A DNA stretch of 64,000 nucleotides from Shewanella sp. UCD-KL12 (GTDB taxonomy: Bacteria; Pseudomonadota; Gammaproteobacteria; Enterobacterales; Shewanellaceae). The translations under genes were made by a program, and so were the position numbers. The notes under the pieces are model-generated. The model was not told the origin of the DNA. It saw only the letters and a list, made by a program, of their open reading frames with translations, and made no database searches. Positions 47,516 through 57,726 of the stretch are shown one piece after another. The DNA lies in NCBI RefSeq assembly GCF_001957125.1, contig NZ_MPHJ01000001.1, positions 1,371,765 through 1,435,764 on the forward strand. The letters run 5' to 3'. Position 1 is the first letter of the stretch. Every line of letters starts with the position of its first letter.

Positions 47516-49102
47516 TTAATGGCTACTCATAGCACCTTGTGCTGCTTCTTTGACCGTATGGTGGAGAATCATATGAGTGTCATAGAAGTATTGAGTCATA
47601 TCTTCGAGGAAGCCAAATTGAATCGCTAAAACACCAACAATTGATAATACAATCGTGTAAGGCAGTGCCATCCAAACCATACGACCATAAGACAGTCTAA
47701 TTAAAGGTGCAATTGCCGAAGTCAATAAGAACAGGAAGGCTGCTTGTCCATTAGGCGTGGCGACTGAAGGCAAGTTTGTACCTGTATTAACGGCTACAGC
47801 AAGCAGGTCAAACTGATCACGTGTAATTTGGCCGTCAAGCAATGCAGCTTTAATCTCGTTAATATAAACAGTACCGACAAATACGTTATCACTAACCATA
47901 GATAATAAACCGTTAGCAACATAGAAAATAACTAACTGTGTATTACCTTCATAGCTCAGTGCCCATTGAATAACAGGAGCAAACAGCTGTTGGTCGATAA
48001 TGACGCCTACAATAGCAAAGAAAACAGCAAGTAGTGCTGTAAATGGTAAGGCTTCTTCAAATGCTTTACCTAGCGCATGCTCGTTAGTGACACCATTAAA
48101 TGCGGTTGCAAGTATGATGACAGATAAACCAATTAGACCCACTGAGGCTAAATGCAGGGCAAGTCCAACAACTAACCAAACACCTATGATGGCTTGAACA
48201 AATAACTTCATCTTGTCATGTTTGGTACGGTGTGCATCTTCATGAGCATCGTAGTCAGATAGAATCTTATGAACCGCTTCAGGTAGCTGCACGCCATAAT
48301 TGAATACTTTGAACTTTTCAACGAGGAAGCAGGTTGCGATACCAGCAACGAAGACAGGCACAGTCACAGGGGACATACGCAGTGCAAATTCAGCAAACTG
48401 CCAGTTAGCTTGTGCTGCAATGATCAGGTTTTGAGGTTCACCAACCATAGTGCAAACGCCACCTAACGCAGTACCAATACCGGCATGCATCAGTAGGTTA
48501 CGTAGGAATCCTCTAAATGCTTCAAGTTCATCTTCACACAGCTGGTTACCGCCCTCAGAAGTATGATCGTGAGCATCTGCAAAACTCTTACCGGATGCAA
48601 CTTTGTGATAAATAGAGTAAAAACCTACTGCGACAGCAATGATTACCGCAATAACGGTTAGTGCGTCGAGGAATGCTGAAAGGACAGCTGATGCGATACA
48701 GAACATCAGTGAAACAACCACCTTTGAACGTATCTTAGTGATCATCTTTGTGAAAGCAAATAGCAGTAACTGCTTCATAAAGTAGATGCCGGCAACCATA
48801 AAGATAAGCAGCAGTAGTACTTCTAAGTTTGCCTCTATCTCATGCAATACCTGGCTGGGGGAGGTCATGCCGATGATCACAGCTTCAATTGCTAGAAGAC
48901 CACCAGGTTGTAGTGGATAGCATTTAAGGGCCATTGCTAAGGTAAAAATAAACTCTAATACCAGTAACCAACCTGCAGTAAAGGGGTCTATGTAGAAGAC
49001 AATTGGGTTGATAATTAAAAAAGATATAATTGCGATTTTGAACCACTTAGGTGAATTACCTAAGAAGTTATCAATAAACGCCTGACTCATTGTCACAGGC
49101 AT
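47516..49102 (-). CDS. nhaB: Sodium/proton antiporter NhaB
   Basis: NhaB exports Na+ in exchange for H+ across the inner membrane and matters at neutral to low pH and in salt. The 528-residue protein has about twelve hydrophobic segments and closely follows the family, with [12 protein letters not shown] at the start, [33 protein letters not shown] and [14 protein letters not shown]. Its divergent pairing with fadR is conserved with E. coli. The shared 305-base gap holds both promoters. Confidence 0.97.
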   Translation of the reverse strand: MPVTMSQAFIDNFLGNSPKWFKIAIISFLIINPIVFYIDPFTAGWLLVLEFIFTLAMALKCYPLQPGGLLAIEAVIIGMTSPSQVLHEIEANLEVLLLLIFMVAGIYFMKQLLLFAFTKMITKIRSKVVVSLMFCIASAVLSAFLDALTVIAVIIAVAVGFYSIYHKVASGKSFADAHDHTSEGGNQLCEDELEAFRGFLRNLLMHAGIGTALGGVCTMVGEPQNLIIAAQANWQFAEFALRMSPVTVPVFVAGIATCFLVEKFKVFNYGVQLPEAVHKILSDYDAHEDAHRTKHDKMKLFVQAIIGVWLVVGLALHLASVGLIGLSVIILATAFNGVTNEHALGKAFEEALPFTALLAVFFAIVGVIIDQQLFAPVIQWALSYEGNTQLVIFYVANGLLSMVSDNVFVGTVYINEIKAALLDGQITRDQFDLLAVAVNTGTNLPSVATPNGQAAFLFLLTSAIAPLIRLSYGRMVWMALPYTIVLSIVGVLAIQFGFLEDMTQYFYDTHMILHHTVKEAAQGAMSSH

Positions 49103-49407
49103 GGCACCCTCTCAAATTGAAAAATATTGTTGTTAACTAGATACAGTCTATTTTGATCGGCCACAGTTTAGCTTAAAGAAAGCATGAATTTAATACCTTA
49201 GTCACATCTAAAGCTTAAAAATGCCTTAAAAATTTGAGCTAATTGGTAAAAGTGTCCTTAAAGTGTGACTCGAGGGCGATTTTGGGGCTTTTTGAGGGAT
49301 TAAACTTTGATCTTAACCAGTATTACCTCAGATAAGGTTTCCATTTTTTGTCGCTCTGGTATGATCAGTTATAAAATAACACGAACTAGAGTGGGAACAT
49401 TACCCTG
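49103..49407. promoter_or_regulatory. Divergent nhaB/fadR promoter region
   Basis: This is a 305-base AT-rich gap with no gene. It should hold the two opposing promoters. The only site I can point to is a FadR-like palindrome close to fadR, listed separately. Confidence 0.5.
49354..49370. promoter_or_regulatory. Candidate FadR operator
   Basis: Read on the minus strand this is AACTGATCATACCAGAG, which matches the FadR palindrome AACTGGTCNGACCAGTT at 12 of 16 specified positions. It is 38 bases before the fadR start, fitting autoregulation or control of nhaB. The match is by eye. Confidence 0.45.
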
Positions 49408-50163
49408 ATGACAATTGCCCAAAAAGCTCCTACAGCGTCAAAGTCCAATGATATTATTGAAGCTAAAGGACCTGCGAGCTTTGCTGAAAAATATATTGTC
49501 CGATCTATTTGGGAAGATAAATTCCCACCAGGTACGATATTACCTGCTGAGCGTGAATTATCAGAATTGATAGGTGTTACTCGTACCACATTAAGAGAGG
49601 TGCTTCAGCGCTTAGCAAGAGATGGTTGGCTAACGATTCAACATGGTAAACCAACTAAAGTGAATGATATTTGGGAGACTTCGGGCCTTAATGTTCTAGA
49701 GACCATTGCAGATCTGAATCCAGAAGGTGAGCCTGCGCTACTAGAGCAGCTACTTTCAGCTAGAACGAATATCAGTGCTATCTATTTCAAGGGGGCGGTA
49801 CGCCATAACCCTGACAAGGTGTTAGCTGTCCTTGATACCTTAACTGAGCTTGATGATGCACCTAAAGCTTATGTGGAGTTTGACTATCAACTGCACCATA
49901 CTTTAGCGTTTAACTCTGGTAATCCACTGTATGTACTTATTCTTAATGGATTTAAAGGGTTATACAGCAGGGTAGGTGAAGATTACTTTGCCATTCCTAA
50001 AGCACGTGAACTCGCATTTGAGTTTTATGAGGCGCTTAAACAGTTAGCTCAAGAGAAAAACCACAACGCTATTCCTGGTCTAATGCGCAGTTATGGTATT
50101 AACAGTGGCAAAGTGTGGCAAAGATTTAAAAATAGCCAGGCTGCAGAACTTGATAAAAGTTAA
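49408..50163 (+). CDS. fadR: Fatty acid metabolism regulator FadR
   Basis: FadR is a GntR-type regulator that represses beta-oxidation genes and activates unsaturated fatty acid synthesis; long-chain acyl-CoA releases it from DNA. The 251-residue protein keeps the winged-helix sequence PPGTILPAERELSELIGVTRTTLREVLQRL almost as in E. coli and an all-helical acyl-CoA-binding domain. The first 16 residues extend beyond the usual N-terminus. I kept ATG 49408 because no standard start lies nearer the conserved part. Confidence 0.96.
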   Translation: MTIAQKAPTASKSNDIIEAKGPASFAEKYIVRSIWEDKFPPGTILPAERELSELIGVTRTTLREVLQRLARDGWLTIQHGKPTKVNDIWETSGLNVLETIADLNPEGEPALLEQLLSARTNISAIYFKGAVRHNPDKVLAVLDTLTELDDAPKAYVEFDYQLHHTLAFNSGNPLYVLILNGFKGLYSRVGEDYFAIPKARELAFEFYEALKQLAQEKNHNAIPGLMRSYGINSGKVWQRFKNSQAAELDKS

Positions 50164-50191
50164 TATTGCAGCTTCTGTGATATTTTTAAAG

Positions 50192-50218
50192 AAACGCCTC
50201 TAAACAGAGGCGTTTTTT
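50192..50218 (+). terminator. Intrinsic terminator of fadR
   Basis: AAACGCCTCT pairs with AGAGGCGTTT around AAAC, followed by a T run. It lies 29 bases after the stop codon. Confidence 0.9.
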
Positions 50219-50255
50219 ATTGCATGAATATAAGTCATCTTTTACTGCCAAGCCT

Positions 50256-50526
50256 ATTTATACCAATCGGTATAAGAAAGTGGTCAGTTCAGAGTTATTT
50301 TTGGCAGCATAATTCAAGGCGAATGAGTGAGGGAATGGTAATCCCTTTTGACCTTATTCAACACAGAAGTAGGCAGCCAAAAACACTCCTGTTAGGCGAG
50401 TTTTAGCGCTTCTGATACGGCGTTAACGAGCTTAAACGTAGAATAACTATGTTTCTCACTCGTTGCCTTGTCTCACAATCGCTAAACTCTCGCTGAATGG
50501 CCACACCTTTATACCGATTAGTATTA
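50256..50526 (-). mobile_element. MITE-like interspersed element, copy 3 (inverted)
   Basis: The ~270-base element has the best preserved ends of the family: ATACCAATCGGTATAAGA on one side and, in inverse, ATACTAATCGGTATAAAG on the other. Each end is itself a palindrome. The interior matches copies 1 and 2 only on the minus strand, so this copy is inverted relative to them. It sits between the fadR terminator and the end of tamB and disrupts no gene. Confidence 0.78.
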
Positions 50527-50580
50527 TTCCCCCATTAATTATTAGAGGTTGGAGTGAATAGCGGGGATGTTAACTTTTAA

Positions 50581-50612
50581 AAGCTTAATCAATATCAAGC
50601 TTAATCAATATC
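50581..50612 (-). repeat. 16-bp tandem duplication at the tamB stop
   Basis: AAGCTTAATCAATATC occurs twice without a mismatch (50581-50596 and 50597-50612). The inner copy contains the tamB stop codon and final residues. The second copy lies beyond the stop and repeats the last codons. Confidence 0.95.
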
Positions 50613-53600
50613 AAAGTTGTAATAGATATCAAGTGACTGCTCTATGGTTCCTGATACGGTTTCTAAATAGAGTTGAGATAATAGATAGTAACGAACCGTC
50701 ATCTCATAGCCCGGATTAAATACACCATAGCCATATTTCACCATCAGATCTTCACCAATAAAACCGCTGATAGCGACCTTACCATCATCATTAGCGTCAA
50801 GTTGTACATTAGAGAAGCCCAGCTTTTCAATGAGTCCTGTTGCAGAATCACCTATATTATTAATAGCGCCGCCACCTATCTGATTACTTAACGTTAATGC
50901 TGCCCCCAACATTAAGCCACTGTTTTGTTCACTGTCATTGCTGTGAAACCCAGTGCCTTTAATAATGTAAGACAGAATTTCGGCCTGCTCTTTAGAGGGC
51001 GTGGAGAAGAGGGTGACTACAGGTTTTAACGGTGTACCAGTTATACGAACCCCAGCAACAACATCTTCATCTTTTATCTCTCTTACCGCTTCAATATTGA
51101 GGTTAGGCACCTCTAATGGGCCGATAAACTGAACTTCACCCGCCTTGATGTCTAAGGTTTGCCCCATGAATTTATATTTGCCGTCAACAACACGAATATC
51201 ACCATACAAAAGAGGTGGCTTAGCGGCCTCTTGTTTTAACTCAAGGGTTCCTGTTAACCGTCCTCTTAAACCCATACCGTCAATTCTGAGTTTATCCGCG
51301 ACATTTATTTTTATATTGGTCGTTAATGCAATTGGGCTTGCGTCCATCTCTCCTGAAGAGATGCTGTCATTAAAAACCACATCTTTAGATTCAGCGATAC
51401 CGCCTTCAGGCAGTTGAACGATCTTGATATGACCCGTTGGTAGATCGACAACGCCTCTGATATCTAAATTATCTTTATCGAAGGTGATGTTAAGGTCTGG
51501 CGATATAGTCAGAAGGGCAAGAGGGGGTTGAATAATTGCCAGCTCTTCCCCATTAAAGCGGATATCACCTATAAGCTTATCTTGGCTCCAATCAATGTCA
51601 CCGTTAAGTTTTGCCTGACCCTCTCCCATTTGCCAATGGCCATCAATGAGTGCGTGTTGACCTGCAAGTGAGACATCTAACTCAATATTCTCTAATAATG
51701 TTGGGTTAGCTGCAGCCAGTAACTTGCCACCTTTTAGCTGTGCTTTTCCTGATACATCAGGATCACTAAGGGTACCGGATATCTGGAGTTCACTGGAAAT
51801 TTTACCTTTAATGACAGCAAGCTGTGGAAGAAACTCTGACAGTGCATCTAGGTTAATTTTATCTAGCTTGGTATAGCCTGAAATTGAGTGCTCGGGGCTG
51901 ACAGTGATATCAAGGTGGCCCTGCCAACTCGCGATATCGTGAGAATCGAATTGAAGCTGCGTAGAAAGCTGCTTTTCATCCAGTGAAGCATCAAGTTTGA
52001 GTGTTCTGTAACCTATATCAACATTTCGATTATTGTTACGAAAACTCACATGACCAGGTGAGAAGTTAAGCGATAAAGCGCCTTGAGGCTTACTGTCTTC
52101 TTTCCAAGTAAGGTGAGACTGCATACTGGCAGGCCCCTGCCAAGTGAGGTTTGTAGGTAAAAGCGGTGCGAGTATCGCACCTATGTCACCATCAAATTTA
52201 ATACTAGCATCGCCACTTTTATCTAACTCAATGGCATCATCTACACAGAGCGAACCATCTGAATGCTGCCAGCAAAACGGCGAGATGAGACCAGTTTGAT
52301 TTTGATTGCTCCAACTTAACTCAAAAGCATTTGCTAAAGACCAATCACCGAGCTTTGACCCTAAACTTAAAGCCCTTACTTCAGCGGTTAGTTGCTGAGT
52401 TTCTGAGTCTAATTGTGAGTATATCTTAGTATTTACCCTCAGCTCACCAAAGGTTTGTAAGCCAAGCTTCTGCTTATCTTTGTCGCCTTTAAAGCCCAGC
52501 GTGATAGAGCTAATATCTAGGCTATCGTATTGAAGTTCGCCGGTTCGTACAGAAAGCGCAAATTCTTGATTATCCAGCGGGCGATAAAAACCTTTTACTT
52601 TTGCCTGTTCCAATTTCAATTGTTCAAATTGCAAATCTAAAGCATCAGCAGAGATCATAACTTCAGGGTGATCGTTTTCACCAGATACATTGATTTTTGC
52701 ATTGATGCTGCCAGAGGAGTCTGCATGCCATAAGCTAAGATCGGGAATGGCTAATTGAGCGTTAATTGCCCACTGCTTATCTGCACTTCCTGAGATAGAT
52801 AGTTCTGATTGTAGTGCTGTTAATTTGAGGGCATCGGCACTCAAATGGAACTCATTATCTAGCCTTAAATCACCAATGAGGTGGAATGGAAATCCTTGGA
52901 TCTCACCAGATAAGTCAGACTGATTAACGTTAATATCCCAGTGTTTATTGCCGATCACGCCTTGAGTATTAAAGCTACCACTAATAAAACTATCTGGTAA
53001 AGGTTGACTTAAATTGAGCGTCAGCTGCTCCATATCGAAATCTATAGTACTTATATCGGCTTGCCAGCTAATCGTTTCACCATAGTGAAGCTTACCTGAA
53101 AGTGTTGTCTCCCCTAATTGACCTTTAGTACGCAGATGCCTTACTTCAACATCTGTTTGGGTGTGACTAAAGTCAGTATCAACTGCAAGCAATGGATGAT
53201 AAGGGGTGTTGATATTGCCGGTAAACTTAATGTTTTGTTGTGTAATATCTCCATCACTTTGCAGTTTCAGATCTGTGGCTGAATAGAGCGGGGTATCGAG
53301 TGGCCAGCCTAGCGCGGTTGATGAAAGGTCGAGTGAGTAATCAAGCTCAGGATTCGCTAATTCAATATCACCTGTTAATGTAAAGTCATAATGGCCTTTA
53401 CCAGTTACATGAGCTGAGAGCTTGTTAAACCCTCCTGATGCATCCACTTCAAGTTGCTGCTTACCTAAGAGGGGAACTTCAGCAACATGATTTGCATCAA
53501 TCATGGCTGAAAAATCCATTGGGTAATCGTTAATTAATGATATCTCACCATTAAGCTCAACTTTACCGTAAGTATGTTCAACATAAAGGGAGTCAACATG

Positions 53601-54635
53601 GATTAAATAACTGTGATAGCTGGCATCAAAGTTAATTTTCTCAAACAGGTCATCTCGATCACCAAGCCTTAAATGGCTTTGACTAAGAGCAACTTTCTCT
53701 GCAAAAACAGGAATAGGCATGAAGACCTTTGGCAGTGCAGCCATTGCCCATTCTGAGTCAAGTTCATCAGCAAGGGCCAAGGGTTCTTGTTGAGCAGAAT
53801 GCTGCTCAGTTTCTTGTTGGCTTGATGTTTGTTGCTTGTCTTTTGGTTGGCTATTAGCTTGTGAGCTAGACAGCGGGATATCGACTAAGAGTCCCTGGGA
53901 CTTAAGGTAACTGACTCTTATTCCTGTTTCTTGCCACTGGGCTTGGGTTTGTAACCTATTGGTGTTGAAGTGCATGTCATTAACTCGCACAGCGACATTA
54001 GAGAGATCCGCTTTGGTTAAATCAATGCCAAACGGGAGGGTGATCTCCTCATCCTTATCGGTTTCATTGTCATTACTGCTCGATAATTCATTCTTAGCCA
54101 CTTCACTTTCACGTGCTGTACTTTTACCTGTTTCATCTTGTAGTGCTTCGGCTTGGCGAGATGCTTGGTTTTCTTTTACGTCTACTTCATTTACCTCAAG
54201 GGGGGCGTCATCACCTAAAAGCTGGGTATCTATTTCAACCACCACTTTTTGAGCGCTAAGCTCATCAACGCATAGTTGCTTTCGCAGTAAACATAACGGA
54301 TGCCAATCTAAGGTTAAGTCATCGACTTGAACAAGAATACCTGGCATCTGCCATTGAACATCTGTAGCCAGCAACTTGTTATTAATCGAGCCATCTATGT
54401 ATGTAATTTGTAGGCCGGGTACGAATGTGTCGGCAAGGTTTACCGCAATTCGGCTGCCTATGTCTGTACCAATTAAAATCGCAAGCGTAACCAGCAGGCC
54501 CAATGGGATATAAAAAATAGTCCGTGAGACAGCTTTAAAGCTTTTCCATAAACGAGGCAATAAGCCAGAGCGCTTTTGTGGCGGCTTAGCTGAATTTTGC
54601 TTATCTGTGTTATCTGGCTTTGTCGTTGGGGTCAT
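50601..54635 (-). CDS. tamB: TamB, inner-membrane AsmA-like transport protein
   Basis: TamB is a long periplasm-spanning beta-rich protein that works with TamA in outer-membrane assembly and phospholipid transport. The 1344-residue product has one N-terminal transmembrane helix (about 40-62), a very long repetitive beta region with many GxL/SGxxxL strands, and the conserved C-terminal DUF490 domain. A low-complexity Ser/Gln/Glu segment lies near 160-290. The start is ATG 54635, which overlaps the tamA stop (ATGA); the frame stays open into tamA. Length is close to the family norm. Confidence 0.95.
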   Translation of the reverse strand: MTPTTKPDNTDKQNSAKPPQKRSGLLPRLWKSFKAVSRTIFYIPLGLLVTLAILIGTDIGSRIAVNLADTFVPGLQITYIDGSINNKLLATDVQWQMPGILVQVDDLTLDWHPLCLLRKQLCVDELSAQKVVVEIDTQLLGDDAPLEVNEVDVKENQASRQAEALQDETGKSTARESEVAKNELSSSNDNETDKDEEITLPFGIDLTKADLSNVAVRVNDMHFNTNRLQTQAQWQETGIRVSYLKSQGLLVDIPLSSSQANSQPKDKQQTSSQQETEQHSAQQEPLALADELDSEWAMAALPKVFMPIPVFAEKVALSQSHLRLGDRDDLFEKINFDASYHSYLIHVDSLYVEHTYGKVELNGEISLINDYPMDFSAMIDANHVAEVPLLGKQQLEVDASGGFNKLSAHVTGKGHYDFTLTGDIELANPELDYSLDLSSTALGWPLDTPLYSATDLKLQSDGDITQQNIKFTGNINTPYHPLLAVDTDFSHTQTDVEVRHLRTKGQLGETTLSGKLHYGETISWQADISTIDFDMEQLTLNLSQPLPDSFISGSFNTQGVIGNKHWDINVNQSDLSGEIQGFPFHLIGDLRLDNEFHLSADALKLTALQSELSISGSADKQWAINAQLAIPDLSLWHADSSGSINAKINVSGENDHPEVMISADALDLQFEQLKLEQAKVKGFYRPLDNQEFALSVRTGELQYDSLDISSITLGFKGDKDKQKLGLQTFGELRVNTKIYSQLDSETQQLTAEVRALSLGSKLGDWSLANAFELSWSNQNQTGLISPFCWQHSDGSLCVDDAIELDKSGDASIKFDGDIGAILAPLLPTNLTWQGPASMQSHLTWKEDSKPQGALSLNFSPGHVSFRNNNRNVDIGYRTLKLDASLDEKQLSTQLQFDSHDIASWQGHLDITVSPEHSISGYTKLDKINLDALSEFLPQLAVIKGKISSELQISGTLSDPDVSGKAQLKGGKLLAAANPTLLENIELDVSLAGQHALIDGHWQMGEGQAKLNGDIDWSQDKLIGDIRFNGEELAIIQPPLALLTISPDLNITFDKDNLDIRGVVDLPTGHIKIVQLPEGGIAESKDVVFNDSISSGEMDASPIALTTNIKINVADKLRIDGMGLRGRLTGTLELKQEAAKPPLLYGDIRVVDGKYKFMGQTLDIKAGEVQFIGPLEVPNLNIEAVREIKDEDVVAGVRITGTPLKPVVTLFSTPSKEQAEILSYIIKGTGFHSNDSEQNSGLMLGAALTLSNQIGGGAINNIGDSATGLIEKLGFSNVQLDANDDGKVAISGFIGEDLMVKYGYGVFNPGYEMTVRYYLLSQLYLETVSGTIEQSLDIYYNFDID

Positions 54636-56479
54636 AACTCTGTCCCCATAGTGAGGTGAATACGCCAAGGTCTATCAACAGTGTCGGTCTCTTTGAGGCC
54701 GACACCCAGATCGATTTTAATCGGTCCGATAGGTGATATCCAATGTATGCCGCCCCCCACAGAAACAATGGGCTCGATTTGATTCACATCAAATGCATTA
54801 CCAGCATCGATAAAGGTACCAACACGCCAAGTTGGCGTCACATAGTATTGGTATTCAATGCTGCCCACCATTAGGTATCGTCCACCGACCACTTCCCTTG
54901 CTAATTCACCATCATCGTTGGTGTAGTCTAAATAGGGGCCAAGTTCTTGATAGCTGTAGCCCCTTATACTTTGATCGCCACCTGCAAAATAGCGAAGAGA
55001 AGGGGGGATTAACGCTAAATCATTTTCATCGGCAAGGTTCACCCCAAGATCTAATCGTGAGACAAATCTGTGTTTCTCAAAAAATGTTTCTATCCATTTA
55101 TATCGAGTTTGAATGCGGGTTAATTGTATGGCAGAGGCTAAATTTGGATCGGCATATTCGATGCTGTAATACTGAAAGAAGCCAGATTTAGGATCTAAGG
55201 TATTATCGCCGCGGGTTGTTTTAGAGATATTCGCGCCAAAAAGCAAAAACTCAGGAGAGTAATCGATGCCTGATTGGGTGTAATACTCTTTCATGGCCTC
55301 TACAGAGTAGTTGAGCACCCAGTTATTTTTGAGCCTTTGCTGGCGAATAACCGCGATTAATCCTTTGCTGCCTTCAAGCTCTCCCGTATTAGAGAAGTTT
55401 TTATCTTCCGCGTCGTAAACTTGCGTTACGCCATACTTATCTCTGAGCATACCAAATCGAATTTTTAGCTGATCATCCAGAGGATGAGTCAGTGGTATGG
55501 TGTAGGTGGTTAGGTATTTGGGTCTGTCAGGCGACCACTCTAGACTGGTTTCTTGAGAGTGACCATAACTGTTAATTTGCGGCGTGCGCCAATTGAGGCT
55601 GATCCTTGGCTCAAGATTACTCTCTGTGGTATTACCGATATCAGCACCCAGACCTAACTCTATCGAATGACTCGCTCTAGGGGTTAGCTCAACTTTTATG
55701 GGCACTTCAAGCCCCTGAGCTTTGTCTACTTGTGGCAGTACCTTAATATTAGAAAAGTAGCTCGTGTCTAACAGTTCACGATTTAAACTGCTTAGGCTAC
55801 TTGTGCTGTATGGGGTCTTTTCTTGAAAAGGAACCAGTTCACTCAAAATTCCCTCTTGTAAGGTATGACCTTCAAAGGTGACTTTTCCTAAGTTGTATCG
55901 CTGACCTGAATCATAATGCAGGGTTATTTTTGCACTGTTAAAGTCACGGTTGATCTCTATCGAGGACTTAATGTATTTACCGTCAAAATAGCCACGAGCC
56001 AGCGCTATGGTGATTAACTGTGATTTTATTTGCTCATATTTACCATGATTGAGGATATCGCCTGGTTTGATGGTGATTTGGTCGAGCCACTTAAGGATAA
56101 ATGGATCATCTAAAATCTCACCATCAAAGTGTATATCAACCCAATCGACTCGAGTTGGTTCACCAGCTTGGATTTTAAGAGACAGAGCCCATGGGCCCTT
56201 ATCATTTTCTGTGACTTGTTGTTCTATGACGGAGTGATAGTAGCCCAGTGAATGCATGGCGGCATTGGCGTTGTCCTCAGCATTAAAGATAAAGGCTCTA
56301 CGTTGAACTTCTGAAGTTGGCAAGGTGCCTAAATGCGCTTCAATATTTTGCGTCAACCTAGGTGTGACACCTGTGACCTTTAACGTAAGAAAGTCATCCG
56401 CCATAACCTGAGTTGCGCAGAGTAAACTGCACAGAAATAAAAGGCTTAACGACCATAGACGAGATGGAAATATATGCAA
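54632..56479 (-). CDS. tamA: TamA, Omp85-family outer membrane protein
   Basis: TamA is the outer-membrane partner of TamB. The 615-residue precursor has a signal peptide ending near VMA/DDF (residue 27), three POTRA-like domains (about 28-265) and a C-terminal 16-strand Omp85 barrel. The barrel includes the family motif region GGDQSIRGYSYQELGP and a final strand ending in TMGTEL. The stop overlaps the tamB start, so the pair forms a tight operon. Confidence 0.95.
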   Translation of the reverse strand: MHIFPSRLWSLSLLFLCSLLCATQVMADDFLTLKVTGVTPRLTQNIEAHLGTLPTSEVQRRAFIFNAEDNANAAMHSLGYYHSVIEQQVTENDKGPWALSLKIQAGEPTRVDWVDIHFDGEILDDPFILKWLDQITIKPGDILNHGKYEQIKSQLITIALARGYFDGKYIKSSIEINRDFNSAKITLHYDSGQRYNLGKVTFEGHTLQEGILSELVPFQEKTPYSTSSLSSLNRELLDTSYFSNIKVLPQVDKAQGLEVPIKVELTPRASHSIELGLGADIGNTTESNLEPRISLNWRTPQINSYGHSQETSLEWSPDRPKYLTTYTIPLTHPLDDQLKIRFGMLRDKYGVTQVYDAEDKNFSNTGELEGSKGLIAVIRQQRLKNNWVLNYSVEAMKEYYTQSGIDYSPEFLLFGANISKTTRGDNTLDPKSGFFQYYSIEYADPNLASAIQLTRIQTRYKWIETFFEKHRFVSRLDLGVNLADENDLALIPPSLRYFAGGDQSIRGYSYQELGPYLDYTNDDGELAREVVGGRYLMVGSIEYQYYVTPTWRVGTFIDAGNAFDVNQIEPIVSVGGGIHWISPIGPIKIDLGVGLKETDTVDRPWRIHLTMGTEL

Positions 56480-56615
56480 AAAATCGGGCTCTAATCAAGA
56501 AATAGAAGATGCTCCTTATATTGTCCCTATATAATTGATTTCTAGCAAGCTGATGATTGTAATTAGATGCAAAAATGGTTACAAAGAGTGCAAATAAAAA
56601 ATAAAGGACCTGTTT

Positions 56616-57653
56616 GTGAAAAATAAAAATAAATTATTGGCTGTGTTGCTTGCCATCACGAGTGTTTCAGCGCCACTTTCTTGGGCTGATGATAAGCCAT
56701 TTTCAATCGCAATACATGGTGGCGCAGGGACGATTAAGCCGAGTAATTTTACCCCTGAAAAAGAGCAAGCTTATCGTGAAAAACTGAAAGAAGCTGTTGA
56801 TGCAGGTTATGTGGTTTTAAATAAAGGCGGCTCAAGTTTAGAAGCTGTCACCAAGGCGATTAATGTTTTAGAAAATTCCCCCTATTTCAATGCTGGCAAA
56901 GGGGCTGTTTACACTCATAATGGTGAGCATGAGATGGACGCTTCCATTATGGATGGCAAAACCATGAATGCGGGGGCTGTATCTGGGGTGAAGCACATTA
57001 AGAACCCGATAGATCTGGCTAGGCTGGTTATGGATAAGTCAGTGCATGTCATGTTATATGGTGAGGGAGCAGAGGAGTTCGCGTTGGCTCAAGGCGTTAC
57101 TTTAGTTGCAAACGAATCATTCGATACCCCCCACAGGTATGAAGCGCTACAGCGTGCTAAAGAGAAGATGCAACAAGCTAAAGAGCAGAATAAGGATTAC
57201 CTTGCCGCTCATAGTGAGCTAGATACCGAATATAAAGTCGGCACTGTCGGCGCTGTTGCACTGGACAAACAGGGAAATATCACAGCGGGTACCTCAACAG
57301 GTGGCATGACGAACAAACGTTTTGGCCGTATTGGTGACTCACCGATTATTGGCGCAGGTACCTATGCAGAAAATGGTGTCTGTGGCGTGTCAGCAACGGG
57401 TCATGGTGAGTACTTTATCCGCTATCAAGTTGCTGGTGATATTTGTGCAAAAGTTAAATATCAAAGTAAATCCATTATTCAGGCTGCCGATGAGGTGATC
57501 AATCAGCGTTTAATTACAGCCGGTGGTACTGGTGGTGTGATTGCAATCGATCAGCGAGGCAATATAGCTACACCATTTAATACAGAGGGGATGTATCGTG
57601 CTACTCGTAAAAGCGGTGAAGAAGCACAGGTGATGATTTGGCGTGATAAGTAA
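56616..57653 (+). CDS. iaaA: Exported isoaspartyl peptidase/L-asparaginase
   Basis: This N-terminal-nucleophile hydrolase cleaves isoaspartyl dipeptides and asparagine after autoproteolysis. The 345-residue precursor has a signal peptide (about 1-24, ending SWA), the AIHGGAGTI start and the processing site before Thr210 in KVGTVGAVAL. It also has the substrate-binding GTSTGGMTNKRFGRIGDSP and a late GTGGVIAID segment. The start is GTG with AAAGGA ahead. The signal implies a periplasmic enzyme, so it may recover amino acids from outside. Confidence 0.9.
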   Translation: MKNKNKLLAVLLAITSVSAPLSWADDKPFSIAIHGGAGTIKPSNFTPEKEQAYREKLKEAVDAGYVVLNKGGSSLEAVTKAINVLENSPYFNAGKGAVYTHNGEHEMDASIMDGKTMNAGAVSGVKHIKNPIDLARLVMDKSVHVMLYGEGAEEFALAQGVTLVANESFDTPHRYEALQRAKEKMQQAKEQNKDYLAAHSELDTEYKVGTVGAVALDKQGNITAGTSTGGMTNKRFGRIGDSPIIGAGTYAENGVCGVSATGHGEYFIRYQVAGDICAKVKYQSKSIIQAADEVINQRLITAGGTGGVIAIDQRGNIATPFNTEGMYRATRKSGEEAQVMIWRDK

Positions 57654-57671
57654 TACCTAATTTATTGATTA

Positions 57672-57706
57672 ATCAGCAGGCAAGGCGAGACGCTTTGTCT
57701 GCTGAT
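57672..57706. terminator. Hairpin between convergent asparaginase and HypF-like genes
   Basis: CAGCAGGCAAGGCG pairs with CGCTTTGTCTGCTG through a mostly Watson-Crick stem with a few G-U pairs and a 3-base loop. It lies between two converging genes. U tracts are poor on both sides. Confidence 0.6.
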
Positions 57707-57726
57707 GTGTTACACCTCTCGCAATC

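Noticed and set aside
50224..50406. 60-residue frame after fadR
   Set aside because: Overlaps the fadR terminator and lies mostly inside the non-coding repeat element; no homologue expected.
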